From Actinomycetes bacterium (GTDB taxonomy: Bacteria > Actinomycetota > Thermoleophilia > Solirubrobacterales > Solirubrobacteraceae): 35,803 bases of DNA. The stretch is from positions 1 through 35,803 of the forward strand of contig JAJZDA010000011.1 in the NCBI GenBank assembly GCA_021851525.1, given 5' to 3'. The notes below the pieces were generated by a model. It saw only the letters and a list, made by a program, of their open reading frames with translations, was not told the DNA's origin and did no database searches. Shown here piece by piece: positions 1-8,848 of the stretch. A program made the position numbers and the translations under genes. Numbering within the stretch: position 1 is the first letter of the stretch; every line of letters begins with the position of its first letter.

Positions 1-14
1 CGCAGGACGCAGGC

Positions 15-779
15 ATGCCGCCTCGCCCCGTGATGCCGCGCATGCAGGCCAGGCCCGACGCCCCCGCGGACCCCTCGCCACGCACCGTGGCCGAGCCGTC
101 CACGCGTCTGACGGCACCGGTGCGGCCCGTCGCCCAGCGCCCGCAGCGGCCCTTTCAGGAGCAGCCGTTCGAGATCTATGAGAGCGAGCGTCCCGCGCTG
201 CGCGAGCTGATCGCCGGGCGCGGTCTGCCACTCGGCATCATCGCCGCCGCCGCGCTGGTGATCGTGATCGGCCTGGTCGTGATAGCCGGCAGCGGCGGCA
301 GCACGCCACAGCCCAGCGGGACCGCCAACGCCGCCAAGACCTCCACCTCTCAGACCGGCACGGCGGCCTCGCGCGGGGTCTCCAAGAAGCACGGCAAGCA
401 TCACGCCGTCGCGCCCTTCTCACCCGCGTCGGTGACCGTGGCTGTGCTCAACGGCACCGCCGTGGCCGGCCTCGCCGGCGATGTCTCCAAGCAGCTGGTG
501 GCCCAGGGCTACAAGGCCGGGAGCGTGACCAACGCCGCCTCGCACTCCCAGTCCACCACGATCGTCTACTTCAAGAGCGGCTTCCAGGCCGCCGCCGGCC
601 ACGTCGCGACGGCGCTGAAGCTCGGCTCGAGCGTCGTGCTGCCGGCCTCCACGCAGGCGCTGGCGAGCTGCGCCACCACGCCCACCGGAGCGAGCGGCAC
701 CTGCAGCGGGCAGGTGATCGTCTCGCTCGGCCAGGACCGCGCCAACCTGGCCTCGAGCACGTCCACATCAGCGGGTTAG
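15..779 (+). CDS. LytR C-terminal (LytR_C) domain protein with one TM segment; may be 5'-truncated or start upstream
   Basis: ORF with TM segment LGIIAAAALVIVIGLVVIAG, then VTVAVLNGTAVAGLAGDVSKQLVAQGYKAGSVTNA, typical of LytR_C domains. Confidence 0.75.
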   Translation: MPPRPVMPRMQARPDAPADPSPRTVAEPSTRLTAPVRPVAQRPQRPFQEQPFEIYESERPALRELIAGRGLPLGIIAAAALVIVIGLVVIAGSGGSTPQPSGTANAAKTSTSQTGTAASRGVSKKHGKHHAVAPFSPASVTVAVLNGTAVAGLAGDVSKQLVAQGYKAGSVTNAASHSQSTTIVYFKSGFQAAAGHVATALKLGSSVVLPASTQALASCATTPTGASGTCSGQVIVSLGQDRANLASSTSTSAG

Positions 780-785
780 GCGACC

Positions 786-1364
786 TTGCTTGACGATGCA
801 CGCGTCGGTGAATCCGGCCTGTTGCTCGCGCGGCACGGACAGACCGATGACAACCTCGAACCGCTGCGCGCTCAGGGCTTTCGCGACACGCCGCTGAACG
901 AGGTGGGACGCCGGCAGGCGCGTGAGCTGGCGGATCAGCTGGCCCGCTCCGAGCTGGTGATCGCATCGCTGTGGTCCTCGGACCTCTCACGGGCACTCGA
1001 GACGGCCTCCACGGTCGGTGCCGCACTGGGGTTGGAGCCGCGTCTGGAGCCGCGCCTGCGGGAGGGCAACCGTGGCAGCTGGGAGGGTCGCCTGTTCGTC
1101 GACATCGCGCGCGAGCAGCCGGAGCTCTACGCCGCCTGGCTGCGCGCGGGCGCGGACTTCAGGTTCCCGGGCGGGGAGTCGCTGCAGGAGCACGCCGACC
1201 GCGTCTGGGCCGCGCTGGAGGAGATCCGCGCGCGCGGTCCGCTGCCGGCGCTGGTGGTCTGCCACCGCGGCTCGATCCGAACCGTGCTCTGTCGCAACGA
1301 CCCGCGCGGGCTGGCGGCGTTCCATGAGTACGAGGTGCCCAACACCGGCGTGGTGGCGCTGTGA
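786..1364 (+). CDS. Histidine phosphatase (phosphoglycerate mutase-like) family protein
   Basis: LLLARHGQTDDN (RHG motif), SDLSRALETA, LVVCHRGSIRTVL (second His). Confidence 0.9.
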   Translation: MLDDARVGESGLLLARHGQTDDNLEPLRAQGFRDTPLNEVGRRQARELADQLARSELVIASLWSSDLSRALETASTVGAALGLEPRLEPRLREGNRGSWEGRLFVDIAREQPELYAAWLRAGADFRFPGGESLQEHADRVWAALEEIRARGPLPALVVCHRGSIRTVLCRNDPRGLAAFHEYEVPNTGVVAL

Positions 1365-3223
1365 GGCGGCTGCCAGCGATCGCCTTCGGGGCAATCGCCG
1401 CGGCCACGATCTTCGCGTTCTTCCTGATCCAGGCGATCAAGACCGGGCCGCCGCTGGTGTTCTTCAACCCGGTGCCGATCCCGGCGGCCTTCAACCCGTT
1501 GCACGGACGGGTCTGCACCGACCGCTTCGGCAGGCCGTTGGACTACCGCCGCACGACGCTCTCGGTGGTGCCCTCGCAGGCCCAGACGGTGGCCGTGCAG
1601 GTGCTCAACGCCTCCGGCACGGTGGTCAAGACGGTCTCCTCCGGCCGGCCGCTGGCCGCCAACCAGGCTGGCCTGTTCGTCTGGCACGGGCGCCTCAGCG
1701 ACGGACGCATCGCCGCTGACGGGGACTACTACTTCCGCGTGACGCTCGTCTCACAGGACACGACGGTGCCGATCACGACGCCGATCACGATCATGACTCA
1801 CGCCCCCAGGCCGCGGGTCACCTCGGTCACGCTGACCGGCTCAGGCGCCACGCACCCCGGCGCGACGGTCACGCTGACCCCGCCCGCACAGACCGTGACC
1901 GTGCACTTCGCCGACGCGCAGCCCGGGTTCAGCCCGGCTGACTTCCGCCGCGTGTGGATCGACGTCTACCGCACCGACCTGCCCGGGCGCCCGCGCCTGG
2001 TCGACAGCTTCAGGGTCGCCGATCCGTCGCTGGGAAGCGTCGTCTGGCGCGGCAACACCAGCGCCGGCGGTCCCGCCCCGGCAGGCACCTACCTGATCGG
2101 CATCACCGCCCAGGACATGGCCTGCAACCAGGCGCACTTCCCGGCGCGGCTGCCGCCGGCGCCGGGCACCACGCCGGGCACCGGGGTTGACGTGCGCTAC
2201 GTGTCGGGCACCGCGCCGCTGGTGCCGACGGTGGCCGGCGCGCGTGCGGCGGTCGCCGTGAGCTCGCCGGCCGGTCGCTTCAGCTGGCGGCTGACCGCGG
2301 TGGGCAGCCGCCGGCCTCTGCGCCAGGGCAGCGGCCCCCGGGGCACGTCGACCCTGAGGGTGCGCCTGCCCGGCCCCGGCGCGGGTCTCTACAGCCTGAC
2401 GCTGACCGCCGCCGGACACTCGGCGAGCGTGCCGCTGGTGGGAAGCGCGCCCGCGGGCCCGCACCGGCCCGCACGCGTGCTGGTGCTTGCGCCGATGCTC
2501 AGCTGGGTGGGGGACGCGCCGGCCGACCAGACCGGCGACGGGCTGCCGAGCACGCTGAGCGCCGGTTACGCGGTCCCGCTCACGCGCCAGCTGGCGCAGG
2601 GGCTGCCGCGCAGCGCGCTTGACGACGCGGCGCTGCTGGCCTTCCTGCGGCGCAGCCACATGACCTTCCAATTGACCACCGACGTCGCCCTTGCGGAGGG
2701 CGTGGGGCCGTCACTGGCGGGCCGCACCGGGGTGATCCTCCCCGGCGGTGGGAGCTGGCTGCCGGCGGCGCTGACGCCGATCCTGCAGGGCTTCGTCAGG
2801 CATGGCGGGCGGGTGCTGTCGCTCGGCACCGGCGCGCTGCTCGGCAGCGCCCAGCTCAGCGGCTACCCGCGGGATCCGGTGGCGGCGCGGCCGCTGTCCG
2901 CGGCGCGCGACCCCTTCGGGGCGCTGCACGGCGGGCTGCTGACACTCGGCTCACAGCAGCTCACCGTGCTCGGTGACCAGCTCTCGCTGCTGCGCACCGT
3001 GCCCGCGCTGACGGGTTTTGACCGCTTTCAGCAGCTCACGCCGCCCGCCGGCTCCCGTACGTCGCTGATCGGGCGGGCCGGCGGTCCGGCGGCGGTTGCC
3101 GCTTTCAGCTTCGGCAAGGGCTACGTGGCGGAGATCGCGCTGGCGCGCTTCAGCCAGAGTCTGCGCAGCGACGGCGCGGCGCGGGCGCTGCTCACCGCGG
3201 TGTGGGCGCTGCTGCGCAGCTGA
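1361..3223 (+). CDS. Secreted/membrane-anchored protein with FlgD/Ig-like repeats and a C-terminal DMFase/GATase-like region
   Basis: N-terminal signal/TM; FlgD-like VWRGNTSAGGPAPAGTYLIGITAQD; GTG start overlaps the previous stop (GTGA). Confidence 0.6.
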   Translation: MRRLPAIAFGAIAAATIFAFFLIQAIKTGPPLVFFNPVPIPAAFNPLHGRVCTDRFGRPLDYRRTTLSVVPSQAQTVAVQVLNASGTVVKTVSSGRPLAANQAGLFVWHGRLSDGRIAADGDYYFRVTLVSQDTTVPITTPITIMTHAPRPRVTSVTLTGSGATHPGATVTLTPPAQTVTVHFADAQPGFSPADFRRVWIDVYRTDLPGRPRLVDSFRVADPSLGSVVWRGNTSAGGPAPAGTYLIGITAQDMACNQAHFPARLPPAPGTTPGTGVDVRYVSGTAPLVPTVAGARAAVAVSSPAGRFSWRLTAVGSRRPLRQGSGPRGTSTLRVRLPGPGAGLYSLTLTAAGHSASVPLVGSAPAGPHRPARVLVLAPMLSWVGDAPADQTGDGLPSTLSAGYAVPLTRQLAQGLPRSALDDAALLAFLRRSHMTFQLTTDVALAEGVGPSLAGRTGVILPGGGSWLPAALTPILQGFVRHGGRVLSLGTGALLGSAQLSGYPRDPVAARPLSAARDPFGALHGGLLTLGSQQLTVLGDQLSLLRTVPALTGFDRFQQLTPPAGSRTSLIGRAGGPAAVAAFSFGKGYVAEIALARFSQSLRSDGAARALLTAVWALLRS

Positions 3224-3231
3224 GCCTGCCG

Positions 3232-4710
3232 ATGTCCGGCTATCTGAAGCGGCTGGCGCACTCGCTCGGGGCCTATCAGCTGGCGAGCATCCTGCAGAAG
3301 CTGCTGGCGGTGCTGCTGCTGCCGGTCTACACCGCGCGGATAGCGCCGCAGGGCTACGGGATCGTGGAGACGCTCGCCACGTTCGTGATCTTCGTCAGCA
3401 TCGTCGTGCGCTTCGGGATGATCGAGTCCTTCCTGCGCTACTACTTCACCGACCGCGACCGGGCCCGCCAGGACGCGCTGGTGCGCCGCGCGGTGCTGTT
3501 CCTGCTGGTTACCACGACGCTCGCCGGCGTCGCCCTGCTGATTCCCGCGGCGCCGTTGGCCAGGCTGATCACCAGCCGGGCGGTCCCGGGCTCCTTCAGG
3601 ATCGCGGTGCTCGGCATCTGGGCGTTCACCAACCTGGAGCTGGCGCAGGCGGTGCTGCGGGTCGACGAGCGCCTCAGGGCGTACGCGGTCTGCGCCACCA
3701 CCAACGTGCTGCTCACCGTCGCGCTGTCGGTGGTGCTGGTGGTGGTCCTGGGCGACGGCTACAACGGCCTGCTGATCGCCAACTACGGCGTCTCCACGCT
3801 GGTGCTGCTCGGGCTCTGGTGGCATCTGCGTGAGCGCCTGCTGCCGGCCGGCGGCAGCGTCTCCGACTCCATGCGTACGCTGCTGCGCTTCGGCCTGCCG
3901 ACGGTTCCGGCGGAGGCCTCGGCCTACGCGCTGAGCGTGCTGGACCGCCAGTACCTGGTGCACCAGCAGGGAGCGGCCGCGGCCGGCCGCTACGCGATCG
4001 CCGTGAAGGTCGCGGGCGCCGTGGTCTTCCTCGTGCAGGCCTTCCAGTACGCCTTCCCGCCGCTGGCGTACTCGGTCGGGGATGACGCGCAGGCCGCCAG
4101 GCTCTACCGGCTGGTGACCACCTACTACGTGCTGATCGCCGGCTGGGTGGTGGCGGGCCTGACCCTGGAGAGCCGCTACATCATCCGCTTCCTGGCGCCG
4201 CACGCCGGCTACCTGCAGGCCTACCGGGCGATCCCGTGGCTATCGCTCGGCTGGGCCCTCTACGGGCTCTGGGTGGTGCTGCTGGTGGTTGCCGGTAGAG
4301 CCCGCGTCACGCGCCGCAACTTCCCCGCCGCGCTGGTCGGCCTGGCGGTCAACGTCGCGCTGCTGGCGGCGCTCGTGCCCGGTCACGGGATCGTCGGCGC
4401 GGGTGTGGCGCTGTGCGGGGCCTACCTGGCGATGCTCGCCGTGATGCACCTGCTGGTCAGGCGCGCGTTTGCGGTCAGCTTCGAGTGGCTGCGCCTGGCG
4501 CACCTGGTGGTGGTGCTCGGCGGGCTGGCGGTCGCCGGGGATCTGCTGCTGCCGCGCACCGGGGCTGTCGGCCTGCTCGCTCGCGCGCTGGTCTTCGCGG
4601 TGATCCCGGCGGTGCTGTGGCTGACCCGCTTCCCGCATGCGCAGGAGCTGGCGCGGCTGGCCGCGCTGCTGCGTGGCGCCCGCGCACGGATCGGCGGCGC
4701 GGGCGCGTGA
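3232..4710 (+). CDS. Polysaccharide flippase / oligosaccharide translocase (MATE/Wzx-like)
   Basis: Multiple TM helices; N-terminus MSGYLKRLAHSLGAYQLASILQKLLAVLLLPVYTARIAPQGYGIVE is typical of Wzx-like flippases; ATG at 3232 within the ORF 3202..4710. Confidence 0.85.
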   Translation: MSGYLKRLAHSLGAYQLASILQKLLAVLLLPVYTARIAPQGYGIVETLATFVIFVSIVVRFGMIESFLRYYFTDRDRARQDALVRRAVLFLLVTTTLAGVALLIPAAPLARLITSRAVPGSFRIAVLGIWAFTNLELAQAVLRVDERLRAYAVCATTNVLLTVALSVVLVVVLGDGYNGLLIANYGVSTLVLLGLWWHLRERLLPAGGSVSDSMRTLLRFGLPTVPAEASAYALSVLDRQYLVHQQGAAAAGRYAIAVKVAGAVVFLVQAFQYAFPPLAYSVGDDAQAARLYRLVTTYYVLIAGWVVAGLTLESRYIIRFLAPHAGYLQAYRAIPWLSLGWALYGLWVVLLVVAGRARVTRRNFPAALVGLAVNVALLAALVPGHGIVGAGVALCGAYLAMLAVMHLLVRRAFAVSFEWLRLAHLVVVLGGLAVAGDLLLPRTGAVGLLARALVFAVIPAVLWLTRFPHAQELARLAALLRGARARIGGAGA

Positions 4711-4731
4711 GCGCCCGCACGCGCCCCTGGC

Positions 4732-5433
4732 TCACTCCAGCGCCTGCTGCGGTTCCCCCAGCTGCGGTGGGCTGAGCAGCGCCGCGAGGTGCCGTCGCAG
4801 GCGGTGCTGCGCGAGCCCGCTGTCACCGGCGACGATCGCCGCCACGATCGAGGCGTGGGCCTCGCGCATCTGCTCCAGCGCCTCCTCGGTCGGCGCCGCC
4901 GAGCGTGTGTGCTTGGCCATCAGCGAGCTCAGGATCTCCACCAGCAGGCGGATCGCGGGGTTACCGGTGGCCTCGGCGACGGCCAGATGGAAGCGCCGGG
5001 ACAGCTCGGATGCGTCGCTGAGCCGGGCGCCGTCCTGCAGCACGCCGCGCAGCTGCCCAATCCCGGCCTCATCGATCCGCTCGGTCGCAAGTGTCACCGA
5101 GGTCAGCTCCACCGTGCTGCGGGCCTCGAACAGGTCGCGCGCGGTGACCGCCGCGTGGTCCAGCAGCAGCTCCACGCTCTCCACCGCGCTGGCCACGTCC
5201 GGGGCCGTCACCGTCAGGCCGCCCCCCGGCCCCAGCTGCATGCGCGCCACGCCACGGCTCTCGAGGATGCGCACCGCCTCCCGCATCACCGCGCGGCTGA
5301 CGCCGTAGCGCTCGATCAGCGCGGCCTCGGAGCCCAGCGACTCCCCCACCGGCCAGTCCCGCTCGATGATCTCCCGCTGCACCGCGCTGGCCACTCTGGG
5401 CGCGAGCTTTCTGTGCCGGGATCCCGTGGGCAT
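4732..5433 (-). CDS. GntR-family transcriptional regulator, FadR/FCD subfamily
   Basis: wHTH EIIERDWPVGESLGSEAALIERYGVSRAVMREAVRILESRGVARMQLGPGGGLTV followed by a helical FCD domain. Confidence 0.92.
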   Translation of the reverse strand: MPTGSRHRKLAPRVASAVQREIIERDWPVGESLGSEAALIERYGVSRAVMREAVRILESRGVARMQLGPGGGLTVTAPDVASAVESVELLLDHAAVTARDLFEARSTVELTSVTLATERIDEAGIGQLRGVLQDGARLSDASELSRRFHLAVAEATGNPAIRLLVEILSSLMAKHTRSAAPTEEALEQMREAHASIVAAIVAGDSGLAQHRLRRHLAALLSPPQLGEPQQALE

Positions 5434-5522
5434 TTGATCCGATGGTATTTGTGCGGTGAGCGTCTGAGTAACGAGCCGATAGCAGTGTCCTACATTTGAT
5501 TGCGTAGTTCGCCACGCATATC

Positions 5523-5537
5523 TGCGGTTTTACCACA
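5523..5537. promoter_or_regulatory. Candidate FadR/GntR-type operator TGCGGT-TTT-ACCACA
   Basis: Imperfect palindrome with core GGTtttACC, similar to the TGGTnnnACCA half-site pattern of FadR-subfamily regulators, ~90 bp upstream of the 5433 start. Confidence 0.4.
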
Positions 5538-5725
5538 TTATCCTTGCATAAAGAGGTTTTTCGCCGGCTTCATGGCCAGCTGCCCTTCGGCGCTCTGAAT
5601 GGGGTGGCATATACTGCACGCGACCTTGCGGTGGGAGAGCGTTTTGCTGTTTGGGTCGGGCGCGCCCCGCGCCGGAGCTCCGGAGAGATCCGCGCGCGTG
5701 GCGGCCATGTGCAGGCTGGTTGCGG

Positions 5726-6286
5726 ATGCGTGACGCCGACCGGCCCGTGGGTGCTGCGCCGGCGCAGCCCGCCTCTACCGTGCAGCGGCGCCGTTGGGCG
5801 CACGTGCTGGACCTCTGCGAGGTCTCCGAGCAGGATCTGGCGCTGCTGGCGGACGCGGTGCCGGTGGCTGAGCTCTGCGCCGTGGTCGCGCGTCGCCTGA
5901 GGGACCATCTGCTCGCCTACCCTGAGCTGGCCGGGCTGGTGCGCGGCGGGCGCGGCTTCGAGCTCAAGCTGCGCTCGTACGTGGAGTCGTGCTTCAGCGG
6001 GCAGCTCGACGAGCAGCGCCCGGGCAGGCTGCTGCGGATCGCCGAGGCGCATGACCGCGTCGGCGTCCCGCTCACCTGCTTCATCGGCGCGACGCTGCAG
6101 ATCGACGCGCTCGTGATTGCCGCGCTGGTTGAGCACCATCACCAGCAGCCGGTGCTGCTGCAGCGGCTGCTGATCGCCTGGCGGCGGCTGTTCACGGCGG
6201 ATGTGGCGATGGTCGCCCAGAGCTTCGTCGAGCTGCGCGACCGCACCACCAGCATGGTGGTGCAGGCCGCGGGGTTCGAGGACTGA
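5726..6286 (+). CDS. Stand-alone protoglobin / globin-sensor domain protein
   Basis: RIAEAHDRVGVPLTCFIGATLQIDALV resembles the globin-coupled-sensor proximal-His region (HxRIGLxPxWYxGA); ~186 aa with no output domain; ATG at 5726 within the ORF 5651..6286. Confidence 0.65.
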   Translation: MRDADRPVGAAPAQPASTVQRRRWAHVLDLCEVSEQDLALLADAVPVAELCAVVARRLRDHLLAYPELAGLVRGGRGFELKLRSYVESCFSGQLDEQRPGRLLRIAEAHDRVGVPLTCFIGATLQIDALVIAALVEHHHQQPVLLQRLLIAWRRLFTADVAMVAQSFVELRDRTTSMVVQAAGFED

Positions 6287-6322
6287 GCTCGCCGCCGCGC
6301 GCCGGGTGAGCCCGCGAGCCGC

Positions 6323-8461
6323 TCAGCCGTCGAGCGCGCTCAGGGATGTCGGGCGCCCGACGTGGAAGCCCTGCGCGTAGTCGATGCCGTCGCGGCGCAG
6401 CAGCTCGAGCGTCGCCTCATCCTCGACGAACTCGGCGATCGTCTTCTTGCCCAGGCCGCGCGCCATCTGTGCCACCGAGCGGACAATCACCTGATCCGTC
6501 TGGCTCTCGCGCAGCCCGCGGATGAACTCGCCGTCGATCTTGACGTAGTCGAAGTGCAGGTGCTTGAGGTAGTAGAACGAGGCGTAGCCGCTGCCGAAGT
6601 CATCGAGCGCGAACTCACAGCCGATCTCCCGCAGCCCGTCGGCGAAGCGCCGCGCGTCGTCGATGTTGTCGATCGCCGCGGTCTCCGTCAGCTCGAAGCA
6701 GAGCCTGTGCGCGTCCATGCCCGCGCGCCGCAGCTCGGCGGCTATCAGGTTCAGCAGCCGGTCGTCCCGCAGCGAGTGCGCCGAGAGGTTCACCGCCAGC
6801 GAGAGGTTCCTGCTCTCACCGTCGTGCTCGGCCAGCAGCTCCACCGCGCGCTGCGTGACCCAGCTGTCGATCTCACAGGCCATCCCGAACTGCTTGGCGA
6901 CTGGCAGGAAGGTGCCGGGGAGCAGCAGCTCACCGCCCTCGTCGCGCAGCCGCAGCAGCAGCTCGTAGCGCCGCCGCCGGTCGCCGTCGAGGCTCACGAT
7001 CGGCTGGACCTCCAGCAGCAGCTGGTCGTTGGCGAGCGCGCCGCGAAGCTTGTGGGCCAGGTTCAGCTGGAGGTTCATCTGGCTCTGGCGCTCCTGCGTG
7101 CCGGAGTAGAGCGCGTGACAGTCGCGCCCGGCCGCCTTGGCGTCATACATCGCGATGTCGGCCTCACTCAGCAGGTCGGTCACGTCGGCATGGCCGTCGC
7201 GATGAAACGGCGCGATCCCGATGCTCGCCGTGATCGGTCGCGTGAGACCGTCAGCGTCGGCTCGCAGCTCCGAGCGGATCCCGCTGAGCACCGCGGCGGC
7301 AAGCTCCTGCGCGGTCTCGACCGTGGTGCCCGGCAGGATCGCGGCGAACTCGTCGCCGCCCAGCCGCGCCAGCAGATCGCTGGAACGCAGCCGCTGACGC
7401 AGCACCGCGGCGGTGCGCGTGATCAGCTTGTCCCCGGCGAGGTGCCCCAGCGAGTCGTTGACGTACTTGAAGTGGTCGAGGTCCAGCAGCATCACCACGC
7501 CCTGCCGGCCGTGCGCGCCGCTGAGGTGCGCCTCGCGCTCCAGCTCAACCAGGAAGCGCCGGCGGTTGAACAGGTCCGTCAGCGGGTCGTGGTCGGCCAT
7601 CCGCTGCAGGTCGGCCTCCAGGCGCTTGCGCTGGCGCAGGTCCATCACCTGGTGCAGGCAGTACTGCGGCGCGCCGCGGTCGTTGTGCACCAGGGAGCTG
7701 GTGATGTGCACCCAGACCGCCACCCCGCCGGCATCGACCAGGCAGCCCTCGTAGCGCAGGCTGCGGCGCTCGCCACTGAGCAGGCGCGCCAGCGCGCTGG
7801 TCGCCGCCGTGCGCCAGTGCGCGTGGTGCAGCGCCGTGAAGCTCATGCCGATCAGCTCGTCGTGATGAAAGCCGGTGAGCAGCGAGAGCGACTCATTGAC
7901 GTCGATCATCGGCTCGCTGTCCCCCCCGTCCAACGACGCCAGCGCCATGCCGATCCCGGCGCTGTGGAACGTGCTGCGGAACTTCTCCTCGGCGTCGGCC
8001 AGCGCGGAGGCGATCCGTGCCCGCTCGCTGACGTCGCGCACGGCCGCCACCGCCAGCGCGCCGGCGTCGGTCGCCAGCGCCGAGAGGCTCACCTCGGCGG
8101 GGAACTCGGTCCCGTCCCGGCGCCGGCCGTGCAGCACCGTGCCGGCGCCCATCGGCCGGTTGTCAGGGGCCGCGAAGAAGCGCTTGCGGTGGCGGCGGTG
8201 GGCCTCGGCCGCGGCGGCCGGCACCAGGTCCTCGATCGATGCGCCGATCAGCGCCTGCTCGGCGTACCCGAAGAGGCGCTGGGCGTGGGAGTTGGCCAGC
8301 ACCACGGTCCCTGATTCGTCGACCACGAGCATTGCGTCGGGCGCGGTCTCCAGCAGCTCACGGTAGGTCGCGGAGGCGGCCGCCGGCAGGCGCTGTGGGC
8401 CCGCGGGAACGCCCATCAGCGCTGCCGCTGCCGCCCCCGTGAGCCTGATCGGGGCAGGCAC
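6323..8461 (-). CDS. PAS-PAS-GGDEF-EAL bifunctional c-di-GMP turnover protein
   Basis: PAS ATYRELLETAPDAMLVVDESGTVVLAN; RSSDLLARLGGDEF (I-site RxxD plus GGDEF); YELLLR, VNLS, ELTET, DDFGSGYAS, KIDGEFI, AEFVED. Confidence 0.95.
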   Translation of the reverse strand: MPAPIRLTGAAAAALMGVPAGPQRLPAAASATYRELLETAPDAMLVVDESGTVVLANSHAQRLFGYAEQALIGASIEDLVPAAAAEAHRRHRKRFFAAPDNRPMGAGTVLHGRRRDGTEFPAEVSLSALATDAGALAVAAVRDVSERARIASALADAEEKFRSTFHSAGIGMALASLDGGDSEPMIDVNESLSLLTGFHHDELIGMSFTALHHAHWRTAATSALARLLSGERRSLRYEGCLVDAGGVAVWVHITSSLVHNDRGAPQYCLHQVMDLRQRKRLEADLQRMADHDPLTDLFNRRRFLVELEREAHLSGAHGRQGVVMLLDLDHFKYVNDSLGHLAGDKLITRTAAVLRQRLRSSDLLARLGGDEFAAILPGTTVETAQELAAAVLSGIRSELRADADGLTRPITASIGIAPFHRDGHADVTDLLSEADIAMYDAKAAGRDCHALYSGTQERQSQMNLQLNLAHKLRGALANDQLLLEVQPIVSLDGDRRRRYELLLRLRDEGGELLLPGTFLPVAKQFGMACEIDSWVTQRAVELLAEHDGESRNLSLAVNLSAHSLRDDRLLNLIAAELRRAGMDAHRLCFELTETAAIDNIDDARRFADGLREIGCEFALDDFGSGYASFYYLKHLHFDYVKIDGEFIRGLRESQTDQVIVRSVAQMARGLGKKTIAEFVEDEATLELLRRDGIDYAQGFHVGRPTSLSALDG

Positions 8462-8650
8462 TCAGACCTCCGCCGCCCGCACACGCCGTGCCGTGCGGAC
8501 CAGCTCGCGCGCGGCGCCGATCGAGTTCGCCAGGGCGTTTGGAGTCGAGCTCAACCCTGCAGCGTTCATGTCGGCTGTCCCAGGCCCGCGTCTGGTGTGC
8601 GGCCCGGGGGCTTCCCTTTGCTCACTCAGCGTTGCGCCGGTGCGACTCAT
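8462..8650 (-). CDS. Small 62-aa ORF directly abutting the GGDEF-EAL start
   Basis: ATG at 8650 preceded on the minus strand by GGAGGAGAGAGCAG (strong Shine-Dalgarno); its TGA is immediately followed by the GTG of the GGDEF-EAL gene. Confidence 0.5.
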   Translation of the reverse strand: MSRTGATLSEQREAPGPHTRRGPGTADMNAAGLSSTPNALANSIGAARELVRTARRVRAAEV

Positions 8651-8815
8651 CTGCTCTCTCCTCCGTGGTGCCGCTCACCGCCGGACGGCTGTGCGGGGTG
8701 CGGCTGGAACGCTTGACGCACAGATAGTCGGCGTAAGCAGGATGCGGCTTTAGTAAAGAACAGTCGAATGAAGCGGCACTGAACGGTTGAACGGAAAAAT
8801 GCAGGATACTTCTTC

Positions 8816-8848
8816 CCCGCGGCGTCGCGGGCATCCATCATTCCCGCG
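8816..8848 (+). promoter_or_regulatory. Possible 5' leader with alternative hairpins before the first EPS gene
   Basis: CCCGCG-gcgt-CGCGGG-catccatcatt-CCCGCG directly upstream of ATG 8849. Confidence 0.35.

Noticed and set aside
5544-5900. 118-aa plus-strand ORF starting at an ATG near a possible promoter
   Set aside because: No recognisable domain and it conflicts with the globin-like frame, which has a better-supported start at 5726.
6940-6980. Non-canonical EAL (YELLLR) as evidence of an inactive phosphodiesterase
   Set aside because: The Glu is kept and the other expected EAL motifs (VNLS, ELTET, DDFGSGY, KIDGEF, AEFVE) are present, so activity is plausible.
6362-8314. 650-aa plus-strand ORF antisense to the GGDEF-EAL gene
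   Set aside because: High-GC shadow frame: low-complexity Arg/Gln/Val-rich sequence with no recognisable motif; the minus strand encodes clear PAS-GGDEF-EAL motifs.
8651-8848. Possible c-di-GMP riboswitch between the GGDEF-EAL block and the EPS operon
   Set aside because: No GEMM-like conserved core found by eye; only short hairpins near the EPS start. A covariance-model search would be decisive.
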